A stretch of 47,169 nt of DNA, taken from assembly GCA_023663825.1 (NCBI GenBank), contig JAMPGQ010000008.1:1-47169 (forward strand). Direction: 5' to 3'. The position numbers and the translations under genes are program-made. Origin of the DNA: Anaeroplasma bactoclasticum (lineage in GTDB: Bacteria > Bacillota_I > Bacilli_A > Acholeplasmatales > Anaeroplasmataceae). Shown piece after piece: positions 17,601 to 25,055 of this stretch (the stretch's first letter is position 1; each line of letters begins with the position of its first letter). The notes beneath the pieces were generated by a model. The model had not been told where the DNA came from, made no database searches, and saw only the letters and a program-made list of their open reading frames with translations.

Positions 17601-19102
17601 ACGGAGATAAGGTTCCTGATATCGATTTAAATTTCTCGGGTGAATATCAGGCTAAAGCCCACGAATATATTCGTGAGGTGTTTGGCAAGGAAAATGCCTT
17701 CCGTGCAGGTACGGTTGGTACGATTGCAGAAAAGAATGCCTATGGTTATGTTAAAGGATATTGTGAGCGTAAGGGGTTAAATCTTCGTTCTTGTGAAATG
17801 GATCGTCTTGCAACCTATCTAGTAGGTATCAAGCGTTCAACAGGACAACATCCAGGTGGTATAGTAGTTGTTCCTCATTATGTGGATATCTATGATGTTA
17901 CACCAGTTCAGTATCCTGCAGATAATATTGATAGTAGTTGGCGTACTACTCACTATGATTACCACTCCTTTGAGAATAATTTACTTAAGCTAGATGTGCT
18001 AGGACACGATGATCCAACCTTGATTAAATACTTTATGGACTATGTCCATCTTCATCAGGAGGATTTCCCATTCTCTGATCCACAGGATATTCCAATTGAT
18101 GATAAGAATATCTATAGATTGTTCTCTGGAACAGATGTTATTGGTGTAAGAGAAGATGAGATTGGAAGTAAGGTGGCTTCCTATGCTGTCCCTGAATTTG
18201 GAACAAACTTTGTTCGTCAGATGCTTGTAGAAACCTTACCTAAGACATTTGCTCAATTGGTTAAAATTTCTGGTCTTTCTCATGGTACAGATGTGTGGAA
18301 TACAAATGCTCAGGACTTAGTTGCAGGTTCTACTGAATATGGTAAAATTGAATTTAAGGATATTATCGGTTGTCGTGATGATATCATGGTTGACTTACTT
18401 CATTTTGGATTAGAGCCTTTGGCTGCTTTCCAGATTATGGAGTTGGTGCGTAAGGGCAAGGTATCTAAGGAACCCGAGAAGTGGGCAAAGTATAAAGAGA
18501 TGATGATTGAAAAGCATGTTCCTGCCTGGTATATCTGGTCCTGTGAGCGTATTAAATATATGTTCCCTAAGGCACACGCGACAGCTTATGTATTAATGGC
18601 ATTACGTATTGCCTGGTTTAAGGTGAATGCCCCAACATTGTTCTATAGTGCCTGGTTTTCTAAGCGTGCAAAAGGACATGTAGTATCTGCTTATCTAGGT
18701 GGTAAGATGGCAATCAAGGCTGCAATGGAAGAAATAGCGAATAAGCTAGATAAAACTGCAACAGATGATGATAAGTATACTGCTTTACAGGTTGCCCTAG
18801 AAATGGCATCCCGTGGAATTAAATTCTTACCTGTAGATATTATGAAATCCTCTGCCACAGTATTTGAGGTAGAAAATGGTGCATTAAGAATTCCATTTGC
18901 AGCAGTAGATTCCTTAGGAGAAAGTATTGCTGAAGACATTGTTACAAAAAGAAAAGAGAAACTATTTACTTCTAAAAAGGATGTTCAGAATAGAACCCGT
19001 TTAAGCTTGAGCTTATATGAATTATTTGATACAATGCATTCCTTTGGAAATCTGCCAGAAGAGGATCCAGAAGAGGCAGTAGGATTATTTGCTTTTGCTT
19101 AA
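14648..19102 (+). CDS. polC: DNA polymerase III alpha subunit, PolC type
   Basis: A 1484-residue replicative polymerase of Gram-positive type. Order: N-terminal domain (1 to about 220), OB-fold (about 225 to 320), PHP domain beginning with HCHTKMSNLDG near 329, an inserted DEDD proofreading exonuclease (FDIETTG, Asp418) up to about 590, the rest of PHP, a zinc module (CKKC near 917 with CPVC near 965), and the polymerase palm with PDIDLNFSG (about 989 to 997). GQHPGG and KAHATAYVLMALR are further PolC marks. It copies the chromosome with DnaE, the clamp and the clamp loader. GGAGG stands close to the ATG. Nothing looks damaged. Confidence 0.97.
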   Translation: MKLEELLKQEEIITSEFSIEKAKYQKKSKKVTFYIGIEDSLNYEKYQSLVKCIETACMEIGLKASLQVEYTNEKLTGEEYQTYLKVILECLGEESPRFHVFDAEECKIEGNRLQFLIPYDAAGVEDLLLPIKKKFNEYGLHVEIALVRDEKASVQAEIDAMQKEMEETLAKQKAEAVAVQKINEQIQKEKKYTRMQAPTEISLIEDIPNTLNELTIYQNTNGPCIFTIDAYIFGIEIKTFAKTKSSLATIKVTDESDSILVKKWLRTDTEKDLYERDMQEGSRLKITGKAEYDSFAKQVVINATSIEYIGKKENVSVTDSAEVKRVELHCHTKMSNLDGLTEATDYVKTAIEWGWKSMAFTDHNGIYSVPDIAHAIEKYPDFKPIYGVELNYINDEKYFITLDERDIELKDATYVVFDIETTGLSQTYDEIIEIAAHKVYQGGIIDTFEVFVNPGIPIPEKIVGITHITDDMVKDALSIEEILPKFMDFCKGAILVAHNATFDVGMIYRDVKKYHMGYEMLPVIDTLNLFRAGYGKEVKTFNLKSLCKYFKVKQEQHHRATDDTRVTALCFIQMLSDLFKRNIYNYKDINSIIDKNEHWKHLIPSHITILAKNPVGYKNMYKIISDALTYHFYGSAKALKSVIDTHREGILIGSACVNGEVFELALNRSVEELEEEIEYYDYIEVQPPTAYRQLFEDMPHGQERVEELILKIIEAAKRKGKLVVATSDCHYLRPNLKKYRDILIASPQVGGGQHPLANYKEAPDMHLRTTEEMLKEFEFLHTDLAYEIVVENTNKVADMVEKFSAFKKDMFAPRDDEFKDKLNVPSITEEVKRIVKENLTKLYGEKPHLIVQRRIDRELNSIISNGYASVYYISHLMVEKSLSDGYLVGSRGSVGSSLVATMMQITEINPLSPHYRCKKCKFHTFRMRDDEIDEFGLTDVEKPFQATLRSVDSGYDLPDAVCPVCGEPLAKDGHDIPFETFLGFNGDKVPDIDLNFSGEYQAKAHEYIREVFGKENAFRAGTVGTIAEKNAYGYVKGYCERKGLNLRSCEMDRLATYLVGIKRSTGQHPGGIVVVPHYVDIYDVTPVQYPADNIDSSWRTTHYDYHSFENNLLKLDVLGHDDPTLIKYFMDYVHLHQEDFPFSDPQDIPIDDKNIYRLFSGTDVIGVREDEIGSKVASYAVPEFGTNFVRQMLVETLPKTFAQLVKISGLSHGTDVWNTNAQDLVAGSTEYGKIEFKDIIGCRDDIMVDLLHFGLEPLAAFQIMELVRKGKVSKEPEKWAKYKEMMIEKHVPAWYIWSCERIKYMFPKAHATAYVLMALRIAWFKVNAPTLFYSAWFSKRAKGHVVSAYLGGKMAIKAAMEEIANKLDKTATDDDKYTALQVALEMASRGIKFLPVDIMKSSATVFEVENGALRIPFAAVDSLGESIAEDIVTKRKEKLFTSKKDVQNRTRLSLSLYELFDTMHSFGNLPEEDPEEAVGLFAFA

Positions 19103-19122
19103 AAGTTATGTGATATTATGTG

Positions 19123-19153
19123 AAAAGCTTGAAGTATCTTGTGAAAGCTTTTT
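19123..19153 (+). terminator. Weak terminator after polC
   Basis: AAAAGCTT pairs with AAGCTTTT around a 14-base loop, followed by T. The loop contains the -35 element of the next gene. Confidence 0.45.
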
Positions 19154-19167
19154 GGATATGATATAAT
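19139..19167 (+). promoter_or_regulatory. Promoter of the Bax-inhibitor-like gene
   Basis: TTGTGA, 17 bases, TATAAT, with TGA before the -10 (extended). It is 30 bases ahead of the GTG start and TAAGGAGG. Confidence 0.75.
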
Positions 19168-19196
19168 GAAAAACGTAATTTAAGGAGGATAAATTT

Positions 19197-19934
19197 GTGA
19201 AACAAAGTCCATTATTTTCAAACATTCAAACAGGAGAGGCTGTTTATGATGATGTAGATCGTGCAACCTATAAGGGAATCACGATTAAGACAGTAATTTT
19301 ACTTTTAATCTCTGTTTTAATTGCAGCAGTAATTGCATTCGCATTACCTACAATTTTAACAAATAATTCAACAACATTTTATGTTACCTTAGTGGTTTCA
19401 AGTATTGTAGGATTTATTTCAGTAATTGTTGGAAGATCTTCTGAACGTAAGGCAAAATATGCTGCAGTGATTTATGCGATATGTGAAGGTTTATTTTTAG
19501 GAAGCTTATCTGCAATTGTAGAGGCTTATGTTCCAGGTGTAGTTAAAACTGCAGTATTCTCAACGATTGTATTATTTGCAGTTATGTTAACTCTATTTGC
19601 AACAGGTGTAATTAGAGTTGGAAGTAAGTTTCGTTCTATTTGCTTTGGATTAACCTTAGGTGCTCTAGCAATTATTTTATTGGTAAGTCTATTTTCTTTA
19701 TTCGTTGATTATCAGACTTATTTTGGAATTATGATAGGCGTAGAAGTATTCTTAGTATTCTATGGTGTCATTACTCTATCTTTAAATTTTGCAGAAGCGA
19801 ATGCAGTAGTTTCTATGGGCGCCAGCAAGGATGCTGAATGGAGCGTAGCTTTAGGATTATTAGTAAGTATTATTTATATCTATATAGAAATAGTAAGATT
19901 GTTAGCATTATTAGCAGCAAGAAGCGATAATTAA
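19197..19934 (+). CDS. Bax inhibitor-1/YccA family membrane protein
   Basis: A 245-residue integral membrane protein with about seven helices and the family's SERKAKYAAVIYAICEG and EANAVVSMGASKDAEW segments. The first 30 residues are a soluble tail (SPLFSNIQTGEAVYDD) usual in this subgroup. Related proteins are pH-gated calcium-leak channels or modulators of membrane proteases such as FtsH; which applies here is not visible. It starts at GTG 19197 with AAGGAGG eight bases ahead. It is a single-gene unit. Confidence 0.85.
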   Translation: MKQSPLFSNIQTGEAVYDDVDRATYKGITIKTVILLLISVLIAAVIAFALPTILTNNSTTFYVTLVVSSIVGFISVIVGRSSERKAKYAAVIYAICEGLFLGSLSAIVEAYVPGVVKTAVFSTIVLFAVMLTLFATGVIRVGSKFRSICFGLTLGALAIILLVSLFSLFVDYQTYFGIMIGVEVFLVFYGVITLSLNFAEANAVVSMGASKDAEWSVALGLLVSIIYIYIEIVRLLALLAARSDN

Positions 19935-19941
19935 AAATGAT

Positions 19942-19970
19942 AAAAAAGGATTTTGAGTAATCCTTTTTTT
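19942..19970 (+). terminator. Terminator after the Bax-inhibitor-like gene
   Basis: AAAAAAGGATT pairs with AATCCTTTTTTT. The flanking A and T tracts could make it work in both directions. Confidence 0.8.
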
Positions 19971-19983
19971 ATGGGGTGAGACT

Positions 19984-20841
19984 ATGAAAGAAATTAAAAA
20001 TGAACGCTTTGGTGAAGAGCGTGCATTATACGGGATAACAAATACAGCTGTAATTGACTGCAGATTTGAGGGAATAGAAGATGGTGAGTCTGCATTAAAG
20101 GAAGCAAACCATATTGAATTAAGAAACTGCTTTATGGATTTAAGATATCCATTATGGCATGACGACAAGGTTCTATTAGATAATGTCACTATGACAGAAA
20201 ACTGTAGAGCTGCATTATGGTATACAACAAATACAGAAATTATGAATTCTCATTTGCTCGGAATTAAAGCATTAAGAGAATGCAGTGATATAAGTATTAA
20301 GAACACTGAAATTGTTTCTCCTGAATTTGGTTGGAGATCTAGAAATATAGAAGCTAATCATATTCAGGTTCAAAGTGAATATTTATTCTTTGAAGCAAAG
20401 AATTTAAATTTAAAGAATATGCAGTTTAAAGGAAAATATTCCTTCCAGTATGTAGAAGATATGGTGATAGAGGATAGTAACCTAGATACTAAAGATGCTT
20501 TCTGGCATTCTAAAAATGTTACAGTGAAGAATTCTATTCTTAAGGGAGAATATTTAGCTTGGTATTCTGAAAACCTAACCTTAATCAACTGTAAGATTAT
20601 AGGCACTCAGCCTCTTTGTTACTGTAATAATTTAAAGCTCATTGATTGTGAGATGGAGGCTACAGATTTATCCTTTGAATATTCTGATGTAGAAGCGACT
20701 ATTAAAGGTTCTATTGATTCTGTTAAGAATCCAAGATCAGGCTTTATAGAAGCAGATGAAATAAAAGAAGTACTTTTAACAGAGGATGCAAAGTATAAGC
20801 CTCTAGCTAAGATTAAACTTCGTGTAAAAGTAAGCTCATAA
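19984..20841 (+). CDS. DUF3737 family protein, predicted beta-helix
   Basis: A 285-residue soluble protein that begins MKEIKNERFGEERALYGI, typical of DUF3737. The body is a run of roughly 20-residue strands with regular Asn/Asp positions (IMNSHLLGIKAL, VKNSILKGEYLAWYSENLTL, LINCKIIGTQPLCYCNNLKL), which predicts a right-handed parallel beta-helix. Biochemical function is not known and there is no signal peptide. GGGGTGA stands five bases before the ATG. The terminator stem begins within the last codons. Confidence 0.82.
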   Translation: MKEIKNERFGEERALYGITNTAVIDCRFEGIEDGESALKEANHIELRNCFMDLRYPLWHDDKVLLDNVTMTENCRAALWYTTNTEIMNSHLLGIKALRECSDISIKNTEIVSPEFGWRSRNIEANHIQVQSEYLFFEAKNLNLKNMQFKGKYSFQYVEDMVIEDSNLDTKDAFWHSKNVTVKNSILKGEYLAWYSENLTLINCKIIGTQPLCYCNNLKLIDCEMEATDLSFEYSDVEATIKGSIDSVKNPRSGFIEADEIKEVLLTEDAKYKPLAKIKLRVKVSS

Positions 20842-20857
20842 GTTTTTGAGCTTTTTC
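20832..20857 (+). terminator. Terminator after the DUF3737 gene
   Basis: AAGCTCA pairs with TGAGCTT around an 8-base loop, followed by T-rich sequence. Confidence 0.8.
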
Positions 20858-20887
20858 TTTTTTGCCTATTCACTTATATTTCATAAA

Positions 20888-20896
20888 CATATATTA
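20888..20896 (+). promoter_or_regulatory. Possible mother-cell sporulation -10 element
   Basis: CATATATTA fits the CATAnnnTA form of sigma-E/sigma-K -10 elements and lies 20 bases before the CotD-like start. A TTCACT/TATTAT pair with 17-base spacing at 20869 to 20897 could equally be a sigma-A promoter, so the assignment is tentative. Confidence 0.35.
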
Positions 20897-20915
20897 TAGG
20901 TGAGGAGGTAAAAAT

Positions 20916-21089
20916 ATGAATTTCACAGGCACAAATTATAATTCTTGTGGATGTGGATGTAATGATGGCTGTCCTACAACAACTCCAACCTATCAGCAAT
21001 GTAATCAGGTTGTTCAAACTTGTAATGTAGAAGATATTCCACACTATACTAATTATCATACACATGTAGTACTCAACTTAACTGGGTAA
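20916..21089 (+). CDS. CotD-like spore coat peptide, probably cut short
   Basis: A 57-residue peptide behind a strong GAGGAGGT site. It holds a Cys/Gly cluster (SCGCGCNDGC), two more Cys, then VEDIPHYTNYHTHVV, which resembles the His/Asn/Thr-rich segment of CotD-type inner coat proteins (PHIHPTHTTNVNH in Bacillus). The last residues (LNLTG) and sudden stop do not look like a coat-protein end, where His/Asn-rich sequence normally goes on. I infer that the gene was cut at about 21070 by the left end of the accessory island. If so, the missing 3' part should lie beyond the island's other end, outside this window. Confidence 0.5.
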   Translation: MNFTGTNYNSCGCGCNDGCPTTTPTYQQCNQVVQTCNVEDIPHYTNYHTHVVLNLTG

Positions 21090-21468
21090 AAAGGAATATA
21101 AAATGACAAGTGATAGAGAAGATCAAAATACCTTAATATTTTTGAACTTCTTTCAATTTGCTATATTTGTTTTACAAAGGGTAAGATAAAAAATCTCAAT
21201 TTCTTATTTATGTCTACAAATAATTCAAATTTTATGGTATAATCAAAATGTATTGATGTTGTAAATGAATCAAAAAGAATTGCTAAAAATCAAAAAGATA
21301 TGTTGGATAAATCAGTTTCTATGAAATATTTTATAAAATTTTGTTGATGCTTATTAAGTATTTAGAATAAAAAAATAAAGCGAATGTCTATGCTGATAAA
21401 TCTAATATAAAAGACTTTATGAGAAAAGCAGTAAACTTTAAAATGATAATTATTTAATCGAGGGTTTT
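21090..21468 (+). other. Junction region with decayed coding traces
   Basis: No intact gene is seen. A 28-codon frame (21103 to 21189, MTSDREDQNTLIFLNFFQFA start) has no good ribosome site. Two further short open stretches (about 21254 to 21347 and 21375 to 21457, the second containing SNIKDFMRKAVNF) read like parts of one decayed gene. A TG-extended TATAAT at 21238 to 21243 may drive the helicase gene downstream. Confidence 0.35.
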
Positions 21469-24400
21469 ATGGGAATTTTTTCAAAACTATTTAAGAAAAA
21501 AGTAAATTCTCAAATTGAATATAATAAAGAATGCAAAGATCACAACGACATTTGTGACTTTTTAGTTTTGTATTCCAATATGGGAACCTTCTTAAATCAA
21601 GATGAATACATTTCAACAAAAGCACTTAATCAATTCAAAGAAACATATAGTGACAAACTTGACTATATAAAAAAACTTGATGCTTCAAACCTTCTCGAAT
21701 CTATGTGTCAAAAGACTAATTACATAGATGTTTTATCTTATATAAATGAACTTGATTCTATTGAAGAGTTGGTCAAAAAGCATAACAGCACTTATATTGC
21801 TACTAAGAAGATTCAATATAAGGATTACTTGGATCATATTTTAAATGAATGTGATCCAAATATCTTATTAGATGATGATCAAAGAACTGCTATATTATCT
21901 GATGAAGATTATTCATTAGTTATCGCAGGTGCAGGTGCTGGAAAGACAACTACAGTTGCTGCTAAGATTAAGTATCTAGTAGATATTAAGAAAGTTAATG
22001 CTAAGGATATACTTGTTGTTTCATTTACAAATAAAGCGGTAGGTGAATTAAGAGAAAGAGTCAATCAGCAACTACACATTGATTGTCCTATAACAACTTT
22101 CCACTCTACAGGTATAGCAATTATTAAAAAGGATTCACCAGAAGAAAAGATTACCCCAGTAAGCGAAGGCTTCTTATATACTGCAATAAGAGATTATCTT
22201 CAAGGAGCTATTTTAGATAATCAATCCTTATTAGATAAAATGATTCTATTATTCGCATCATACTTCGAGGCTCCATTTGAAGAAGGAGATTTAAAAGGTT
22301 TTTTTACTTATGTAACACAAAGTGATTTTTCAACACTAAAAAGTAATGTTGGAGATTATAATCAGCAAATTATAGATGCAAGAAGTCAAAGATATTTTAC
22401 CATTCGAGATGAACGTGTAAATTCAAAACAAGAAGTACAAATAGCTAACTTCTTATATATGAATAATATAGATTATGTATATGAACCCACATATCCGTTT
22501 TATGTTGAAGGTAGTGATAAGTACTATACACCTGATTTTTTAATTACGCAAGGAGACAGAACTTATTATATAGAGCATTTTGCATTGTCTCAAGATGGAA
22601 CGAACTCTAGATTCTCTAAATTAGATATTGAAAAATATAAAAAAGCAATTAATGATAAGATAAAACTGCATAAAAAATGTAAAACGAATCTTATTTATAC
22701 ATGGAGTAAATATAATGATGGCATAAGCTTATTATCTCATTTAGAGAAAGAATTAGTGAACGCAGGCTTTAATTTAAAGAAAAAAACATCTGAAGAAGTA
22801 TTTTCTAAAATTAAAGCTACAGAAGAAAATAAATATATTGGTCCAATGATAAAACTTATTCAGACATTCATTTCAAATTATAAGGTCAATGGGTATAGTG
22901 AAAAGCATTTTGCTATTATGAAAGATAATACAAAGAATATAAGGACCAAACTGTTTTTAGAAATAACAGAAGGAGCATATTTATTTTATGAACAAAGATT
23001 AAAAGATGCTCATAAAGTTGATTTTTCAGATATGATTAATGAATCTGCTAGACTATTAAATAAAAATGCTGAAATGAAAGAAAAATTAGGATTTAAGTAT
23101 ATAATTGTTGATGAGTATCAAGATATTTCTAAGCAACGCTTTGATTTAACTGAAGCCCTATCTAAAGTATGTGATGCTAAGATTATTGCTGTTGGAGATG
23201 ACTGGCAATCCATTTATGCTTTCAGTGGTTCTGATATTACTTTATTTACTCAATTTCAACAAAAGATGGGGTATGCAAAAGAACTTAAAATAGTTAAAAC
23301 ATATCGTAACCCACAGGAAGTAATTGATATAGCCGGTAAATTTGTTCAAGAAAATGAAACACAAATAAAAAAAGAATTAATATCCTCTAAGCATATTGAT
23401 AAGCCGGTAGTAATATTGACCTATAGTGATGAATATCAAGTGCTAAAGGAGCAAGGATTTAAGAATGATGGTGAGGCTAAAGCTAAAATGATAGAAGATG
23501 CTATCACTAGGGTTATTGAATATAACGCAAGAGATAAAAAAGCTAAAGATTCATCAATTTTATTAATAGGTAGGTATAATTTTGATGGGTTTAAATTAGG
23601 TAATACTCCATATTTTGTTTTTAATGAAAATACAGGGGAAATCAAATCGAAAAAATATCCTAATATAAAACTCTCATTTATGACCGCTCACAGTTCAAAA
23701 GGATTAGGATTTGATAATGTGATTATAATAAATGCAATAGATACAATGTATGGTTTTCCTGCACAATTACAAATGGACCCTGTATTACAATTAGTAATCC
23801 ATGATGATAAAACGATTGAATATGCAGAAGAAAGAAGATTATTCTACGTAGCTATGACTAGAACAAAGAATAGAGTGTTCATCGTTGCACCTGAAACTAG
23901 ACCTTCTAAATTTGTTTTAGAATTACAAGAAAAATATAAAAATGTATCTATAGAAGGAAACCTTAATCCAAAATCCAAATTTTTAATTCAAAAGATGTGC
24001 CCAATATGTGGTTATCCACTTCAATTAAGATTTAATAAAAATTATGGATTAAAACTATATATGTGTACAAACGAACCAGAGATATGTGAGTATATGACTA
24101 ATGATATTCATGGTGGTAAGGTTTCAATTTGTAAATGTGATAAGTGCAAAGATGGTTTTTTAATTGTTAAACAATCTAAAACAAATAATTATTTTTTGGG
24201 ATGTACAAATTATAAGACTATTAATTGTACAAGGCAAATGTCCTTCCAAGAATACTTTCAATCTCATAATCTACCTATTGAATCAGCAGCAATTAATTAT
24301 AATGCAAAGGTTGAAGGCGATAAATTTGAAGAATTTCAAAATATCAATATAAATATTTATGAAGCAAAACCAAAATTTGAAAAGAAACCATTTGATGTAA

Positions 24401-24822
24401 CATTATATCAAAAACTATATGATGAATTGTTGAATTATCGTAATAGTAAGGCATCAAGCATTAATTCCAGATTTTATATTTTTCCTGAACAAACCATTTA
24501 TGATATTTGTTTATCTATTCCTTTAACTTTAGATGATTTATCTAAAATAAGAGGAATTGGGGACATAAAATTAGAAAAGTATGGAAATGACATTATTTCC
24601 ATTATTAATAAACATTTGGGACTTCAACCTACTAATAAAGTAGTTATTCAAAGGAAGAAGGATCAAAATGAATCGATTGGGAAAAAGTGGAATGCGGAGG
24701 AAGAAAAACAATTACTTGAAGAATATTCTCAAGGTATGAAGTTTTCTGAAATTGCAAAACTTCATTCACGGAATTCAGGCGGGATAAGAGCCAGATTAAA
24801 AAAACTAGGTGTTATTGAATAG
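21469..24822 (+). CDS. UvrD-type helicase with inserted nuclease, zinc ribbons, HRDC and HTH
   Basis: A 1117-residue superfamily 1 helicase. Walker A AGAGAGKTTT is at about 153 to 162 and motif II VDEYQD at about 547. Between them, near 318 to 370, an insertion with KQEVQIANFL, TPDF and YYIEHFA has the spacing of a PD-(D/E)xK-type nuclease. After the helicase end come paired Cys ribbons (CPICGYP near 843; CKCDKCKDG near 888; CTNYKTINC near 911) as in topoisomerase I tails, an HRDC-like fold (about 974 to 1057, with LSKIRGIGDIKLEKYG) and a final Myb/HTH-like segment (WNAEEEKQLLEEYSQG). It should unwind and cut or bind damaged or foreign DNA. First intact gene of the island. Confidence 0.8.
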   Translation: MGIFSKLFKKKVNSQIEYNKECKDHNDICDFLVLYSNMGTFLNQDEYISTKALNQFKETYSDKLDYIKKLDASNLLESMCQKTNYIDVLSYINELDSIEELVKKHNSTYIATKKIQYKDYLDHILNECDPNILLDDDQRTAILSDEDYSLVIAGAGAGKTTTVAAKIKYLVDIKKVNAKDILVVSFTNKAVGELRERVNQQLHIDCPITTFHSTGIAIIKKDSPEEKITPVSEGFLYTAIRDYLQGAILDNQSLLDKMILLFASYFEAPFEEGDLKGFFTYVTQSDFSTLKSNVGDYNQQIIDARSQRYFTIRDERVNSKQEVQIANFLYMNNIDYVYEPTYPFYVEGSDKYYTPDFLITQGDRTYYIEHFALSQDGTNSRFSKLDIEKYKKAINDKIKLHKKCKTNLIYTWSKYNDGISLLSHLEKELVNAGFNLKKKTSEEVFSKIKATEENKYIGPMIKLIQTFISNYKVNGYSEKHFAIMKDNTKNIRTKLFLEITEGAYLFYEQRLKDAHKVDFSDMINESARLLNKNAEMKEKLGFKYIIVDEYQDISKQRFDLTEALSKVCDAKIIAVGDDWQSIYAFSGSDITLFTQFQQKMGYAKELKIVKTYRNPQEVIDIAGKFVQENETQIKKELISSKHIDKPVVILTYSDEYQVLKEQGFKNDGEAKAKMIEDAITRVIEYNARDKKAKDSSILLIGRYNFDGFKLGNTPYFVFNENTGEIKSKKYPNIKLSFMTAHSSKGLGFDNVIIINAIDTMYGFPAQLQMDPVLQLVIHDDKTIEYAEERRLFYVAMTRTKNRVFIVAPETRPSKFVLELQEKYKNVSIEGNLNPKSKFLIQKMCPICGYPLQLRFNKNYGLKLYMCTNEPEICEYMTNDIHGGKVSICKCDKCKDGFLIVKQSKTNNYFLGCTNYKTINCTRQMSFQEYFQSHNLPIESAAINYNAKVEGDKFEEFQNININIYEAKPKFEKKPFDVTLYQKLYDELLNYRNSKASSINSRFYIFPEQTIYDICLSIPLTLDDLSKIRGIGDIKLEKYGNDIISIINKHLGLQPTNKVVIQRKKDQNESIGKKWNAEEEKQLLEEYSQGMKFSEIAKLHSRNSGGIRARLKKLGVIE

Positions 24823-25005
24823 CAGAAATAAATTAATAAGCGCTTTCTGTTGATATTTATCTTGTGGCATTTCAGTTTCATCAAAAAAAGTAGTTAAAAA
24901 TCAAGAAATTGATAAACTCATAAAATTTCTATTATATAGAAGAAATAACAATATACTATGTAAAGAGAATGTTATTTTAATAAACTTTTAATTACAATGA
25001 AAAAA

Positions 25006-25014
25006 TGATATAAT
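25006..25014 (+). promoter_or_regulatory. Extended -10 promoter of the DUF3427 helicase
   Basis: TGATATAAT lies 41 bases before ATG 25056. The -35 region is weak. The upstream 24823 to 25005 stretch has no gene I can support. Confidence 0.5.
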
Positions 25015-25055
25015 TTTTTCAAATAATGTCAATTTCTGAATTAGGGAGGCTTTTT

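Noticed and set aside
25026-25055. Start of the DUF3427 helicase at ATG 25026
   Set aside because: ATG 25056 has AGGGAGG at the right distance and the PLD domain begins just after it; ATG 25026 is too close to the -10 box.
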